Shown here piece after piece: positions 50,592-60,364 of a stretch of 64,000 nucleotides of DNA. Within the stretch, counting starts at the first letter, position 1, and each line of letters opens with the position of its first letter. Under the pieces are notes generated by a model, which worked only from the letters and a program-made list of their open reading frames with translations, was not told the origin of the DNA and searched no databases. The DNA is from an uncultured Ruminiclostridium sp. (GTDB lineage: Bacteria > Bacillota > Clostridia > Oscillospirales > Ruminococcaceae). The position numbers and the translations under genes were made by a program. The stretch lies in NCBI GenBank assembly GCA_947594425.1, contig CANQED010000011.1, positions 1 to 64,000 of the forward strand, given 5' to 3'.

Positions 50592-51743
50592 ATGAGCAAG
50601 AATATAAAGCTATCCCCCATATGCGCCCTCGCGGCGGCGGTGCTGCTTGCCGCGGTAAGGCTGATACAGCTTATGACGGGCGTGGACGTACCGTCGGGGC
50701 TGTATACCGTAGGCGCGGACTTTATAAATATACTGTACGGCGTGCTTATGGTGATATGCGCGGCGGGACTGGCGGTGACGGCGTATTATGACAGCAAGCG
50801 CTATGACGCGGATATTTTCTCGCTAAGCTCTAAACGGCAAATGCTGCTCGGGTTTTTCCTCATTTTAGCGGGGGCGGCTATGGCGGCGACGCTTTTCGGC
50901 GAAATGTCGGACGGCATAGGCTTTGTGCAGATAATAGAGATCATCGGCACGGTGACATTGCTCGCGTTCGGTATGACGGTGATAACCGGCGGGGTAAAGG
51001 TATATATGTGCCTGCTCGCAGTGCTGCTGGTGATAGTATATATATTAAGGTGCATATTCTTTTACGTTTCGCACCCGATAATCACGGGTATGCCGCAGAA
51101 TTTAATGATAATGACGGTATATGTGCTGACCTTGCTCTTTTGGATAAATTTAGGGCGAATAATCTCGGGCGGCGAGAAGAGGCTCACCCGCACGGCTGTG
51201 ATAGCGAGCGGCCTTGCGACGGGCTGCGCGTGGTTTGCTTATGTATCAAGCTCTATGCTGCTTATGCTCTTTGACGGGGAAAAATGGCTAAAGCTCGCAA
51301 GCACCCCCGACCTCGAAATGATTATAGGCGGAGCGGTCCCCGCGCTTATCGCGCTGACTATGCTTATCGGGGCAAAAGAAATTGCGGGCGAGCAACACAA
51401 TTCGACAAATACCGACAAGCCTCAATCGGACGATAAGGATAGACGTAATTCGACAAAGCCCGACACAGCGGTTTATGCGGATAAGGACGAGCCTATCTTG
51501 ACAGACGAGGATGAAAATTTGACAGCGACCGACACGACGGTTATCGCTGATAATGAGCAGGATAATTCGACAGCATTCGACACAGATAACGCTGATGACA
51601 GCGGCAATTCGACAAATACCGACACACCCGACACAGGGGACGGAGTTGATAACGAGCCCGAGGACGAGCTCAAAGATGAGCCCGAAGACGATTCTAAAAA
51701 ATACGACCTTGACGAGATACTGAAAAAGTATTCCAAAGAATAG
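50592..51743 (+). CDS. Multi-spanning membrane protein with an acidic repeat tail
   Basis: A 383-residue protein of unknown function. Residues 1-265 have about seven or eight hydrophobic segments. The cytoplasmic or external tail (270-383) contains degenerate repeats of the kind NSTNTDKP, NSTKPDTA, NSTAFDTD and NSTNTDTP, seen in DNA as repeated AATTCGACA units, then runs of Glu, Asp and Lys ending in YDLDEILKKYSKE. The tail looks disordered and acidic. It precedes a lipoprotein and a two-component pair and may belong to the same sensing unit. Ribosome site weak. Confidence 0.65.
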   Translation: MSKNIKLSPICALAAAVLLAAVRLIQLMTGVDVPSGLYTVGADFINILYGVLMVICAAGLAVTAYYDSKRYDADIFSLSSKRQMLLGFFLILAGAAMAATLFGEMSDGIGFVQIIEIIGTVTLLAFGMTVITGGVKVYMCLLAVLLVIVYILRCIFFYVSHPIITGMPQNLMIMTVYVLTLLFWINLGRIISGGEKRLTRTAVIASGLATGCAWFAYVSSSMLLMLFDGEKWLKLASTPDLEMIIGGAVPALIALTMLIGAKEIAGEQHNSTNTDKPQSDDKDRRNSTKPDTAVYADKDEPILTDEDENLTATDTTVIADNEQDNSTAFDTDNADDSGNSTNTDTPDTGDGVDNEPEDELKDEPEDDSKKYDLDEILKKYSKE

Positions 51744-51765
51744 GCTAAAGGAGGGTGACGGCTTT

Positions 51766-53133
51766 ATGAGAAAAGCGGCGGCGTTAATAACGGCTATGCT
51801 GTGCTTTATGCTCACGGGCTGCGCCTTTGATATGTCGGCGGGCAATCTGCTGACCGCGCCGAAATTGTCGGACGAGCAGAGCGAGATATTCCGCGCCCTT
51901 ACCGACAGCGCGGGTAATGTCGACCTGCGCTATCCGAGGACGGGAGAATACTTAAGCGCGTTTGTCATAAACGACCTCGATCATGACGGCACCCCCGAGG
52001 CGATGGTATTTTTTGAGCGGCACACGGCTGACGCGGTGCTAAACGATACCGCTCCCGCGGGGCTGCGTATAGGCTTTCTTGACCGTGAGAGCTCGGGGAG
52101 CTGGCGCAGCGTCTACGAGATGGCGGCGGACGGCACCGAGGTAGAGAGCGTGGAATTTTCTACCCTCGGAAGCGACACGCCAAAGGCGATAATCACCTAT
52201 AACGCGCTAAATTCGCAGGAAAAGCTTATCTCTATAGTCGGCTTTGAGGATAACCGCCCCGTAAAGATATCGCGGCTGACGGTGTCGCGTATGCTGATAG
52301 CGAGACCCGACGAGGACAGGGGCGATATGCTGATGACCTTTACCCGTCCGACGCAGACTATGCCACCGCTATTTACGGTGTACGGCTATAACGACGAGGA
52401 GCATTTTACCATGCTCTACAATCCGATAACGCTGTCCCGCGAGATAGCGGACTATGACCGCATTACGGCGGGAAAATACGATATGAACGGCACGCCTATG
52501 TTCTGCGCGGCGATAGACTTTTTGCAGGCGGAAAATCAATACGCGACCGAGATGCTTTATTATAACGGCAAGAATTTTGTCACCTCGGACAGCTTTATGT
52601 TCGGCGGCAATCAGACAAGCTATATCCGCCGACAGAACGCCTACACCCCAAAGCTGAACAGCTGCGATATAAACGGGGACGGGCTGCTCGACGTGCCTAT
52701 GACCGCGGTGCTCTCGGGATACGAGAGCCTGACCTACCCCGAGCAGGTAAACGCCGTGTGGTGGCTTACGCAAAAATCGGGGGAGATAAGCTCGGCGGCG
52801 TATACCTTTGTCGCGCCCGATAAGAGCTATATATTCACCTTTCCCGGCAGGTGGGAGGGGATGGTCACGGCGCAGATAATCCCCGAGGACAACACCGTCA
52901 TATTCTGGCAGGCCGAAGAGGACGGCAGCCGCGAATACGCATTGACAAGCATACGCGCCGTAGACAAGGACAAAATGACCGACGATATGCGGACCGGCCT
53001 TGCTGACGACAACTTTGTCCTAATTACACAAAGCGAAGAAAAGCTGATATATGTACGCAATATCGAGTACCTCGGGCTGTCGCTGACCTCGGACGAGGTA
53101 AAGGCGGCGTTGTCCGTAGATGTACCCGAATAA
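51766..53133 (+). CDS. Lipoprotein with FG-GAP-like Asp-rich motifs
   Basis: A 455-residue lipoprotein: lipobox MLTGC (Cys near 19), then a beta-rich extracellular domain. NDLDHDGTPEAMVFF and CDINGDGLLDVPM are calcium-loop-like DxDxDG motifs seen in FG-GAP/VCBS repeats. Function is unknown. It begins 22 bases after the membrane protein gene and overlaps the start region of the response regulator's long frame, so it is probably co-transcribed with the two-component system and could be its ligand-binding partner. RBS GGAGGG. Confidence 0.75.
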   Translation: MRKAAALITAMLCFMLTGCAFDMSAGNLLTAPKLSDEQSEIFRALTDSAGNVDLRYPRTGEYLSAFVINDLDHDGTPEAMVFFERHTADAVLNDTAPAGLRIGFLDRESSGSWRSVYEMAADGTEVESVEFSTLGSDTPKAIITYNALNSQEKLISIVGFEDNRPVKISRLTVSRMLIARPDEDRGDMLMTFTRPTQTMPPLFTVYGYNDEEHFTMLYNPITLSREIADYDRITAGKYDMNGTPMFCAAIDFLQAENQYATEMLYYNGKNFVTSDSFMFGGNQTSYIRRQNAYTPKLNSCDINGDGLLDVPMTAVLSGYESLTYPEQVNAVWWLTQKSGEISSAAYTFVAPDKSYIFTFPGRWEGMVTAQIIPEDNTVIFWQAEEDGSREYALTSIRAVDKDKMTDDMRTGLADDNFVLITQSEEKLIYVRNIEYLGLSLTSDEVKAALSVDVPE

Positions 53134-53146
53134 AGGAGGGATAGGT

Positions 53147-53890
53147 ATGAAAAGGATCCTTGTATGCGAGGACGAGGACGCTATACGCGACTTTGTGGTC
53201 ATTAATCTAAAGCGCTCGGGCTATGACGTTATAGACGTGGCAAACGCCTCGCAGGCTATGGACGCCTATATACATTACGGCGGTATGATAGATATAGCAT
53301 TGCTCGATATAATGATGCCGGGTATGGACGGCACGGAGCTTTGCCGCTGGCTGAGGCAGAAGAGCGACACTATGGGCATAATAATGCTCTCTGCTAAGAG
53401 CCAAGAGGTGGACAAGATACGCAGCCTAACTCAAGGGGCGGACGATTATGTGACAAAGCCTTTCTCCCCGACCGAGCTTGTAGCGCGTGTCGACGCGGTA
53501 TACCGCAGGGTCGCCGTAAGCGGAGCAAAGACCGAGGACAAGGGCAGGACGCTTATCTCGGGACCGTTTTCGATAAATACAAAGAGCAGGCTTTTTACCA
53601 AGAACGGGCAGAATATCGAAATAACGCAGGTTGAATATCAGCTGCTCGAATATTTTATGGAAAATTCGGGGTCGGCGCTGGACAGAAAGAGCATACTGAC
53701 GCATATCTGGGGCGACGCCTATTACGGCGATGATAAGATAGTCGACGTAAATATCAGGCGGCTGAGAATGAAGATAGAGGAGGACCCCTCTAATCCGAGA
53801 TATATCTCGACGATATGGGGCTTTGGGTATAAGTGGTGCGTGGACGAGCTTGCCGCCGCGGGAGAATTTTCTTCAAACAGCTTGATATAA
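53147..53890 (+). CDS. OmpR/PhoB-type response regulator
   Basis: A 247-residue regulator with a receiver domain (VCEDEDAIRDF, phospho-acceptor Asp54 in LLDIMMPGMDG, Lys near 104 in VTKPFSPTEL) and a winged-helix DNA-binding domain (SILTHIWGDAYYGDDKIVDVNIRRLR split over about 185-215). The start at 53147 follows AAAGGAGGG, not the longer frame start. It pairs with the histidine kinase downstream. Confidence 0.93.
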   Translation: MKRILVCEDEDAIRDFVVINLKRSGYDVIDVANASQAMDAYIHYGGMIDIALLDIMMPGMDGTELCRWLRQKSDTMGIIMLSAKSQEVDKIRSLTQGADDYVTKPFSPTELVARVDAVYRRVAVSGAKTEDKGRTLISGPFSINTKSRLFTKNGQNIEITQVEYQLLEYFMENSGSALDRKSILTHIWGDAYYGDDKIVDVNIRRLRMKIEEDPSNPRYISTIWGFGYKWCVDELAAAGEFSSNSLI

Positions 53891-53933
53891 GGCTAAAATC
53901 GACTTTCCGTTTGCCCGCAAAAGGAGAATGACT

Positions 53934-55370
53934 GTGGCAAGAAGAAACACTATCGCCAACCGCTGGTTCTTAAAAAGCTTCAGCGTGGTCATAATCGTGC
54001 TCGCGCTGCTCGACGTGGTGCTGTACTGCGTGCTGAGGACCTACTACTACAGCTCGGCGGAGCAGACGCTGCGCGGCGAGCTGAATGTCATATCCTCGGT
54101 ATTGTCGCGGTATTACGCCTCTAATACGATAAATTCAAACGCCGAAATACGCCGCACGGTCGAGAGCTTTGACAAAAAGGATCGCATGGAGCTAATGGTG
54201 ATAAACTCCGATGACGAGGTCATTATCACGTCTAGCGGCTTTGCCCCCGATAAGGATTATGAGATGCCCGATCTTTTGCTTGCCAAAGACAGCGCGCAGG
54301 GGGGCGGCGTATACGAGGGCTATCAGCCTAACGGCGAAAAAGTCATGGCGGTCACTATGCTGATAGATATACCCGACGACAATTATAACGCGATAAGAGT
54401 TATAACCTCGCTGTCGAGGATAGACCTTCAGCTCGGTATGCTTATGCTTTTTATAATCGCGGTAAGCTGCGCGGTGCTATTGCTTATGCTTATGCTCGGG
54501 CTGTACTTTATACGCTCGATAGTCCGCCCGCTCAGGACGATAAGCAAAAACGCCCAGCTTATAGCGCGCGGCGACTTTTCCGCAAGGATAGAGCCGCCGA
54601 CCGACGACGAGCTCGGCGAGCTGTGCGAGGTGTTCAATTATATGGCGGGCGAGCTGCAAAACTCCGAGAGCATAAAGAACGACTTTATCTCCTCGGTGTC
54701 GCACGAGCTGAGAACGCCGCTTACGGCAATTAAGGGCTGGAGCGAGACGATAGCGCAAAACCCCGAGGACAAGTCCACCGCCGTCAAGGGTATGAATATT
54801 ATCTCGGAGGAGACGGGCAGGCTATCGGATATGGTGGAGGAATTGCTCGACTTTTCTAAGATACAAAGCGGGCACTTTAGGCTGAATAAAGAGAATATGG
54901 ACGTGTTCGCGGAACTCCAAGACGCGGTGATAATGTTCTCCGAGAGGGCGAAAAAGGAGCACAAGGAGCTCTTGTACGACGACTCGGAGCAAATAGCGAT
55001 GATATACGGCGATCGCAGCCGTATGCGTCAGGTGTTTATAAATATCATAGACAACGCGGTAAAATATTCCCGCGAGAACGGGCATATCTCGGTATCGGGG
55101 ACGGTGGCGGGCAATTATGTCACGGTGACGGTAGAGGACGACGGCTGCGGGATAGCGGCTGCCGACCTGCCTAAGATAAAATCGAAGTTTTATAAGGCAA
55201 ATAATACCGTGCGCGGGTCGGGTATAGGGCTCGCGGTGGCGGACGAGATAGTCGCCGCGCACGGCGGACAGCTAAATGTGTCGAGTGAGCTTGATAAATA
55301 CACGCGCGTGGAGATAATCCTCCCGCTAAAGACAGGCAAGACAAATCAAAAGGAGCAAAATGAGCAATAA
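53934..55370 (+). CDS. Sensor histidine kinase
   Basis: A 478-residue transmembrane kinase: first membrane helix (about 17-40), an extracytoplasmic sensor of about 100 residues, second helix (about 165-190), HAMP domain, phospho-acceptor His257 in SVSHELRTPLTAIKGWSE, and ATPase motifs NIIDNAVKYS, DDGCGIAAADLPKI and GSGIGLAVADEIV. I prefer the GTG at 53934, seven bases after AGGAG; the ATG at 53928 is too close to that site. It overlaps yqhQ by 11 bases. Confidence 0.9.
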   Translation: MARRNTIANRWFLKSFSVVIIVLALLDVVLYCVLRTYYYSSAEQTLRGELNVISSVLSRYYASNTINSNAEIRRTVESFDKKDRMELMVINSDDEVIITSSGFAPDKDYEMPDLLLAKDSAQGGGVYEGYQPNGEKVMAVTMLIDIPDDNYNAIRVITSLSRIDLQLGMLMLFIIAVSCAVLLLMLMLGLYFIRSIVRPLRTISKNAQLIARGDFSARIEPPTDDELGELCEVFNYMAGELQNSESIKNDFISSVSHELRTPLTAIKGWSETIAQNPEDKSTAVKGMNIISEETGRLSDMVEELLDFSKIQSGHFRLNKENMDVFAELQDAVIMFSERAKKEHKELLYDDSEQIAMIYGDRSRMRQVFINIIDNAVKYSRENGHISVSGTVAGNYVTVTVEDDGCGIAAADLPKIKSKFYKANNTVRGSGIGLAVADEIVAAHGGQLNVSSELDKYTRVEIILPLKTGKTNQKEQNEQ

Positions 55371-56379
55371 GGACAACGCGATAAAGACAAAGGTCGGAGG
55401 GCAGGCGCTTATAGAGGGCGTTATGATGCTCGGCCCGAAAAAGGGCTGTATGGCGGTGCGCAAGCCCGACCGCACGATATATACCGAAGAATGGGAGCTT
55501 AAAGAGAAAAAGTGGTATAATAAAGCGCCCTTTATACGCGGCTGCTTTAACTTTGTTTCGCAGCTGAAGGACGGGTATAAGTACATTAATAAATCGGGCG
55601 AGATAAGCGGTATGTTTGACGACGACGAGGAAGAAAAGCCGCAAAAGGCAGAGCAGCCCGACAGCGCCGCTGATACCGATAATGCGCAGGAGGAGAAAAA
55701 GACCGACGGGCTTACTACCGCGATAATGATAATATCGGGTATACTCGGCGTGGCACTCGCGGTAGCGCTGTTCGTTATGCTGCCGACCTTTATATTTACG
55801 GGGATACAGTATCTGTGCGGGAGCACTGATATATCGCCGTTTCGCTCGCTGATAGAGGGCGTGCTTAAAATAGGGATATTCATCTTCTATCTGTGGCTTA
55901 CATCCAAGATGAAGACCATGAAGCGGCTGTACATGTATCACGGCGCCGAGCATAAGACGATATTCTGCTATGAGAACCGCGAGGAATTGACGGTGGAGAA
56001 CGTGCGCAAATATCGCCGCTTTCACCCGCGCTGCGGCACGAGCTTTATCTTTCTGACGCTCGCGATAAGCATACTGGTATACTCGATACTGCCGATAAAC
56101 AGCGAGATGTTTGTGGCGGCTTTCGGGGTGTCAAAATTTGTCGGCGACCTTTGCCGCATAGTGTGCAAGCTTATTTTCCTGCCGATAGTGGTGGGCATTT
56201 CGTATGAGCTGATAAGGATAGCGGGAAAGTACAATAATCTGTTTACTAAGATAATATCCGCGCCGGGGCTTGCTATCCAAAGACTTACTACCAAAGAGCC
56301 CGAGGATGAGATGATAGAGATAGCGATAGCCTCTATGCTGCCGGTACTGCCCGAGAAACCCGAGGACGCGCTGTGGTGA
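55360..56379 (+). CDS. yqhQ: DUF1385 protein (YqhQ family)
   Basis: A 339-residue membrane protein. The N-terminal VGGQALIEGVMMLGPKK and RPDRTIYTEEW are the family signature; the middle has a charged loop (DDDEEEKPQKAEQP), then several membrane segments and MYHGAEHKTIFCYE, RRFHPRCGTSF, with conserved His and Cys. Its role is poorly known; it is often beside prfA and prmC. Here prmC follows with a 7-base overlap. RBS AAGGAGC. Confidence 0.9.
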   Translation: MSNKDNAIKTKVGGQALIEGVMMLGPKKGCMAVRKPDRTIYTEEWELKEKKWYNKAPFIRGCFNFVSQLKDGYKYINKSGEISGMFDDDEEEKPQKAEQPDSAADTDNAQEEKKTDGLTTAIMIISGILGVALAVALFVMLPTFIFTGIQYLCGSTDISPFRSLIEGVLKIGIFIFYLWLTSKMKTMKRLYMYHGAEHKTIFCYENREELTVENVRKYRRFHPRCGTSFIFLTLAISILVYSILPINSEMFVAAFGVSKFVGDLCRIVCKLIFLPIVVGISYELIRIAGKYNNLFTKIISAPGLAIQRLTTKEPEDEMIEIAIASMLPVLPEKPEDALW

Positions 56380-57200
56380 TAAGCGCCGCCGCGCGGGAAT
56401 TGTCCGAGCGGCTGAAAGGCATATCGGACGAGCACGCCTTTGAGGCGCGGCAGATAATAAAAGAATACGCGGGCGATAGGCCGACCTATGAGGAATTGCC
56501 GCCTAACGCATGGGACAAGTGTCTTGAGGCTGTACGCCGCAGAGAGACAGGCGAGCCGCTGCAATATATTTTCGGCAGGTGGGAATTTTACGGGCTGGAT
56601 TTTTCTGTAGGCGAGGGAGTGCTTATCCCGCGCGCCGACACCGAGACCGTGACCGAGCGTGTGATAGAGCACCTTAAAAAGCACGGGGGCAAATTTATCG
56701 ACCTATGCGCGGGGTCGGGCTGTATCGGGATAGCCGCGGCACATTACAGCGGCTGCGAGGGCTGTCTTATAGAAAAGAGCGAAATTGCCGCGCGTTACGC
56801 CGAGGAAAATATACGAGATAATAAGCTCAGCGACCGCGTAAGGCTGATAACGGGCGATATTCTCGATACCGAGACTGCGGCGCTTTTTGAGGACGAGAGC
56901 GTCAGCGTGATAGTATCTAATCCGCCCTATCTTGATAAAAGGGATATGGCGACGCTGCAAAGAGAGGTAAGCTTTGAGCCGCCCAGCGCGCTATATGGCG
57001 GGGAGGACGGGCTGGACTTTTACCGCGGGATATTTCCGCTATGGAAAAGAAAGCTGTGCCGCGGCGGGATGTTCGCCGTGGAGATAGGCGACACGCAGGC
57101 AAAGAGCGTAGAGGAGCTTATGACGGCGGCGGGATTATATCCAACGCTGTACAAAGATATGAATGGGCGCGACAGGGCGCTGACAGCGATAAAAGAATAA
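56373..57200 (+). CDS. prmC: Release-factor glutamine methyltransferase
   Basis: A 275-residue SAM-dependent enzyme that methylates the GGQ glutamine of RF1 and RF2. The N-terminal helical domain precedes FIDLCAGSGCIGIAAAHY (SAM motif, about 109-126) and VSNPPYLD with the catalytic NPPY at 183-186. It begins with GTG overlapping the yqhQ stop. The usual partner prfA is not in the window. Confidence 0.93.
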   Translation: MVISAAARELSERLKGISDEHAFEARQIIKEYAGDRPTYEELPPNAWDKCLEAVRRRETGEPLQYIFGRWEFYGLDFSVGEGVLIPRADTETVTERVIEHLKKHGGKFIDLCAGSGCIGIAAAHYSGCEGCLIEKSEIAARYAEENIRDNKLSDRVRLITGDILDTETAALFEDESVSVIVSNPPYLDKRDMATLQREVSFEPPSALYGGEDGLDFYRGIFPLWKRKLCRGGMFAVEIGDTQAKSVEELMTAAGLYPTLYKDMNGRDRALTAIKE

Positions 57201-57203
57201 GCG

Positions 57204-57238
57204 TTGTACTGTTTATCGTACAGCAATTATATTATAAT
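57204..57238 (+). promoter_or_regulatory. recA promoter region with operator-like repeat
   Basis: A TATAAT at 57233-57238 has a weak -35. An inverted repeat TGTAC-TGTTTATC-GTACA (57205-57222) overlaps the -35 area. It does not match the Firmicute LexA box GAAC-N4-GTTC closely but is well placed to be a repressor site. Confidence 0.45.
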
Positions 57239-57270
57239 ATTGTCAGTACATCAAGAAAGGAAATACGACA

Positions 57271-58476
57271 ATGGCAAAGAAGAACACTAAACCTACACCC
57301 TCGGTAAGTCACCCCACGACCCCCGAGGAGAAGAAGAAAGCGCTTGACACCGCTATGGCGCAGATAATCAAGAATTACGGGCAGGGCTCGGTAATGTTTT
57401 TAGGGGCGGAGAATAATAAAAAGCTCAATGTCGAATCCGTGCCGACGGGCTCGCTGGGTCTTGATCTCGCGCTCGGCATAGGCGGACTGCCTAAGGGGCG
57501 CATAATCGAGATATACGGACCCGAGTCGGGCGGAAAGACGACCGTCACCCTGCACGCGATAGCCCAAACCCAAAAGCTCGGGGGGCAGGCGGCGTTTATC
57601 GACGTAGAGCACGCGCTCGACCCGACCTATGCCAAGACGCTCGGAGTGGATATCGATAATCTGATAGTATCTCAGCCCGACACGGGCGAGCAGGCGCTTG
57701 AGATAATAGAGACGCTCGCGCGCTCGGGGGCGGTGGATATAATCGTCCTCGACTCGGTGGCGGCAATGGTGACTAAGGCGGAGATAGACGGCGAGATAGG
57801 CGACTCTTTTGTCGGCGTACAGGCAAGGCTGATGTCGGCGGCTATGAGAAAGCTTACGAGCGTTATATCAAAGTCTAATACAGTAGCTATCTTCATAAAT
57901 CAGGTGCGTGAGAAGATAGGCGTAATGTACGGCAATCCCGAGACGACGCCGGGCGGCAGAGCGCTGAAATTCTACGCGAGCGTGCGCATAGAGGTGCGCA
58001 AGGGCGACAAGATAGTCGACGGCGGAGAGATAATCGGATACGTCACTAAGTGCAAGGTGGTAAAGAATAAGGTCGCGCCGCCGTTTAAAGAGGCGCAGTT
58101 TGATATGATATTCGGCGAGGGCATTTCGCGCCTCGGCGAGATACTCACTATGGGCGAGGAATTAGGCCTTATCAAGAAGAGCGGCGCATGGTTCAGCTAT
58201 AACGGCGAGCGTCTCGGACAGGGCAGAGAGAATACGAAGAAGTATCTCAAAGAGAACGACAGCCTGCGCGAGGAATTGGAGAAGAAGATAATCGAGAATA
58301 TGGAGAAGCTCGATATGTCGCTTTCTGACGACGATGACGACGGAGAGGGCGAGGTAAGCACGGAAGAAGACGTTATAGAGGAGAAGAAGCCCGCCGAGAA
58401 GAAAAAGAAGAACAGCGTGGTAGTTGAGGCTGACGGCGACTTTGAAGAATTTTCGCCCGAGGAGCTTGACGGCTGA
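57271..58476 (+). CDS. recA: Recombinase A
   Basis: A 401-residue recombinase that forms filaments on single-stranded DNA. Walker [11 protein letters not shown] (Lys89), Walker [14 protein letters not shown], loop L1 and L2 regions and [20 protein letters not shown] are present. The C-terminus is extended and very acidic ([20 protein letters not shown] in parts) with lysine-rich stretches. Its stop overlaps the recX start by one base, so the two are coupled. RBS GAAAGGAAA. Confidence 0.97.
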   Translation: MAKKNTKPTPSVSHPTTPEEKKKALDTAMAQIIKNYGQGSVMFLGAENNKKLNVESVPTGSLGLDLALGIGGLPKGRIIEIYGPESGGKTTVTLHAIAQTQKLGGQAAFIDVEHALDPTYAKTLGVDIDNLIVSQPDTGEQALEIIETLARSGAVDIIVLDSVAAMVTKAEIDGEIGDSFVGVQARLMSAAMRKLTSVISKSNTVAIFINQVREKIGVMYGNPETTPGGRALKFYASVRIEVRKGDKIVDGGEIIGYVTKCKVVKNKVAPPFKEAQFDMIFGEGISRLGEILTMGEELGLIKKSGAWFSYNGERLGQGRENTKKYLKENDSLREELEKKIIENMEKLDMSLSDDDDDGEGEVSTEEDVIEEKKPAEKKKKNSVVVEADGDFEEFSPEELDG

Positions 58477-58958
58477 TGTCATACAGCGACAGCGAGCGCA
58501 TACGGGCAAAGCGCAGAGCGTTATACATTCTCGGGGCGCGAGATCACTCTAAAAAAGAATTGTACGACAAGCTGATAAAGAATTATCCCACCGACCTATG
58601 CGATATGGTCGTGGATATGATGGAAGAGCTCGGGTACATAGACGAGGAGAAGTACGCCGAGAAGCTGTACAGGCAGTATATGAATAAGGGCTGGGGCAAG
58701 TCGAAGATCCGCTTTGAATTAAGGCGGAGGGGCTTGCCCGACAGCCTTATACGGGAAAATGAGGAAGAGTACGAGAGTGAGGACTTTATCGAGAAGATAA
58801 AGGAGCTTATAGAGAAGAAGTATTTGAGCAAATTAGACTTTTCCGACCGAGACAGTGTTATGAGGGTCACCGCGGCGCTTGCCCGCAGGGGGTACGGCTA
58901 TGAAGATATCAAGCTTGCGCTGTCTATGGTGGAGGAAGAGCTTGAAGACGAAGAATAA
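58476..58958 (+). CDS. recX: RecX regulatory protein
   Basis: A 160-residue helical protein that modulates RecA filaments. It shows the RecX triple-helix repeats: ALYILGARDHSKKELYDKL, EKLYRQYMNKGWGKSKIRFELRRRG and ALARRGYGYEDIKLAL. Coupled to recA by a one-base stop-start overlap. Confidence 0.93.
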   Translation: MSYSDSERIRAKRRALYILGARDHSKKELYDKLIKNYPTDLCDMVVDMMEELGYIDEEKYAEKLYRQYMNKGWGKSKIRFELRRRGLPDSLIRENEEEYESEDFIEKIKELIEKKYLSKLDFSDRDSVMRVTAALARRGYGYEDIKLALSMVEEELEDEE

Positions 58959-58959
58959 T

Positions 58960-58975
58960 GTTCCACGGGGAACTT
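58960..58975. other. parS-like site / small hairpin after recX
   Basis: TGTTCCACGGGGAACT differs from the palindromic ParB site TGTTTCACGTGAAACA-type sequence TGTTCCACGTGGAACA at two positions, one central. It is also a short stem followed by TTTT, so it could simply be a weak terminator. It lies about 2.8 kb from dnaA. Confidence 0.4.
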
Positions 58976-59011
58976 TTGCCTTAGAATTTTATCCGAAAGG
59001 AATGTAAATAG

Positions 59012-60349
59012 ATGTCAGATGTTATAAAGGTCGGCATGGTGTCCTTAGGCTGCCCTAAAAATCAGTGCGACGCCGAGCTGATGCTCTCAAAAATACGCGA
59101 CGCGGGCTTTAAGATAGTAAACGAGGCGGGGCTCGCCGACGTGGTGGTGATAAATACTTGCGGCTTTATCCAAAGCGCAAAGGAAGAAGCAATAGAAGAA
59201 ATAATGGAGGCTATCAGCCGTAAAAACGACCATATCAATAAAAAGATCATCGTCACCGGATGCCTCGCCGAAAGATATTTAAATCTAATGGACGAGGAAT
59301 TTCCCGAGGTGGACGCCGTGCTGGGCTTAGGCTCTAACGACAATATCGTAGAAACCATAAACTCCGTTATGCTCGATAAGCGCGTTATCGCCCCCTCCGA
59401 TAAGTCCGCCCATAATATGGAGGGCAAGCGTATGCTGTCCACTATGCCGCATTACGCCTATCTCAGGATAGCCGACGGCTGCTCAAACCGCTGCTCATAC
59501 TGCGCTATCCCGCTTATACGCGGCAATATGCGCTCGCGCACTATGGAAAATATCCTCGCCGAGGCGGAAGATCTGGCTCAAAAGGGCGTAAAAGAATTAG
59601 TCGTAGTCGCTCAGGATACCACCGCGTACGGTCTTGACCTATACGGAAAGTACGCCCTGCCCGAGCTGCTCAAAAAGCTGTGCAAAATAGACGGTATAAA
59701 GTGGATACGGCTGCTCTACTGCTATCCCGACCGTATAACCGATGAGCTTATCGATGTGATAAAGACCGAGGACAAGGTGCTTAATTATCTCGATATACCC
59801 ATACAGCACTGCAATAAGGATATACTTAAGGCTATGAACCGCAAAGGGGATGAGAATACCCTGCGCGAGCTAATTAAAAAGCTTAGAGATAATATCCCCG
59901 GTGTCGTGCTTAGGACAACTCTCATGGTAGGATTTCCGGGCGAGACGGAGGAGCAGTTCACCGAGCTTGCGGAGTTTGCGAACGATATGAGGTTTGAGCG
60001 CATGGGCTGCTTTGCCTACTCGCAGGAGGAGGACACCCCCGCCGCCGAGATGGACGGTCAGCTCGACGAGAAAGAAAAGCTCCGCCGCGTCGATATCCTG
60101 ACCGACGAGCAGGAGATACGCATGGGCGAATATTACGCGGGGCTCGTGGACAAGACCTTCGAGGTGGTGTGCGAGGGCTATGACAGATTGTCGGAGATGT
60201 ACTTCGGCAGAAGTATGCACTTTGCTCCCGAGATAGACGGTATGATATATTTTACCTGCGGCAAGGGAAAACGCGCGCACACCGGAGAATTTGTCGAGGT
60301 AAAAATTACCGACGTACTGGACAATAATCTGCTCGGTGAACGGGTCTGA
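59012..60349 (+). CDS. rimO: Ribosomal protein S12 methylthiotransferase
   Basis: A 445-residue radical-SAM enzyme that adds a methylthio group to Asp of ribosomal protein S12. It has the UPF0004 N-terminal domain with cluster cysteines in SLGCPKNQCDAE, VVINTCGF and VTGCLAE, the radical-SAM motif CSNRCSYC near residue 155, and a C-terminal TRAM domain. The SLGCPKNQ start distinguishes RimO from MiaB. pgsA follows 15 bases later. RBS GAAAGGA. Confidence 0.95.
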   Translation: MSDVIKVGMVSLGCPKNQCDAELMLSKIRDAGFKIVNEAGLADVVVINTCGFIQSAKEEAIEEIMEAISRKNDHINKKIIVTGCLAERYLNLMDEEFPEVDAVLGLGSNDNIVETINSVMLDKRVIAPSDKSAHNMEGKRMLSTMPHYAYLRIADGCSNRCSYCAIPLIRGNMRSRTMENILAEAEDLAQKGVKELVVVAQDTTAYGLDLYGKYALPELLKKLCKIDGIKWIRLLYCYPDRITDELIDVIKTEDKVLNYLDIPIQHCNKDILKAMNRKGDENTLRELIKKLRDNIPGVVLRTTLMVGFPGETEEQFTELAEFANDMRFERMGCFAYSQEEDTPAAEMDGQLDEKEKLRRVDILTDEQEIRMGEYYAGLVDKTFEVVCEGYDRLSEMYFGRSMHFAPEIDGMIYFTCGKGKRAHTGEFVEVKITDVLDNNLLGERV

Positions 60350-60364
60350 CATAAGGAGCACGTT

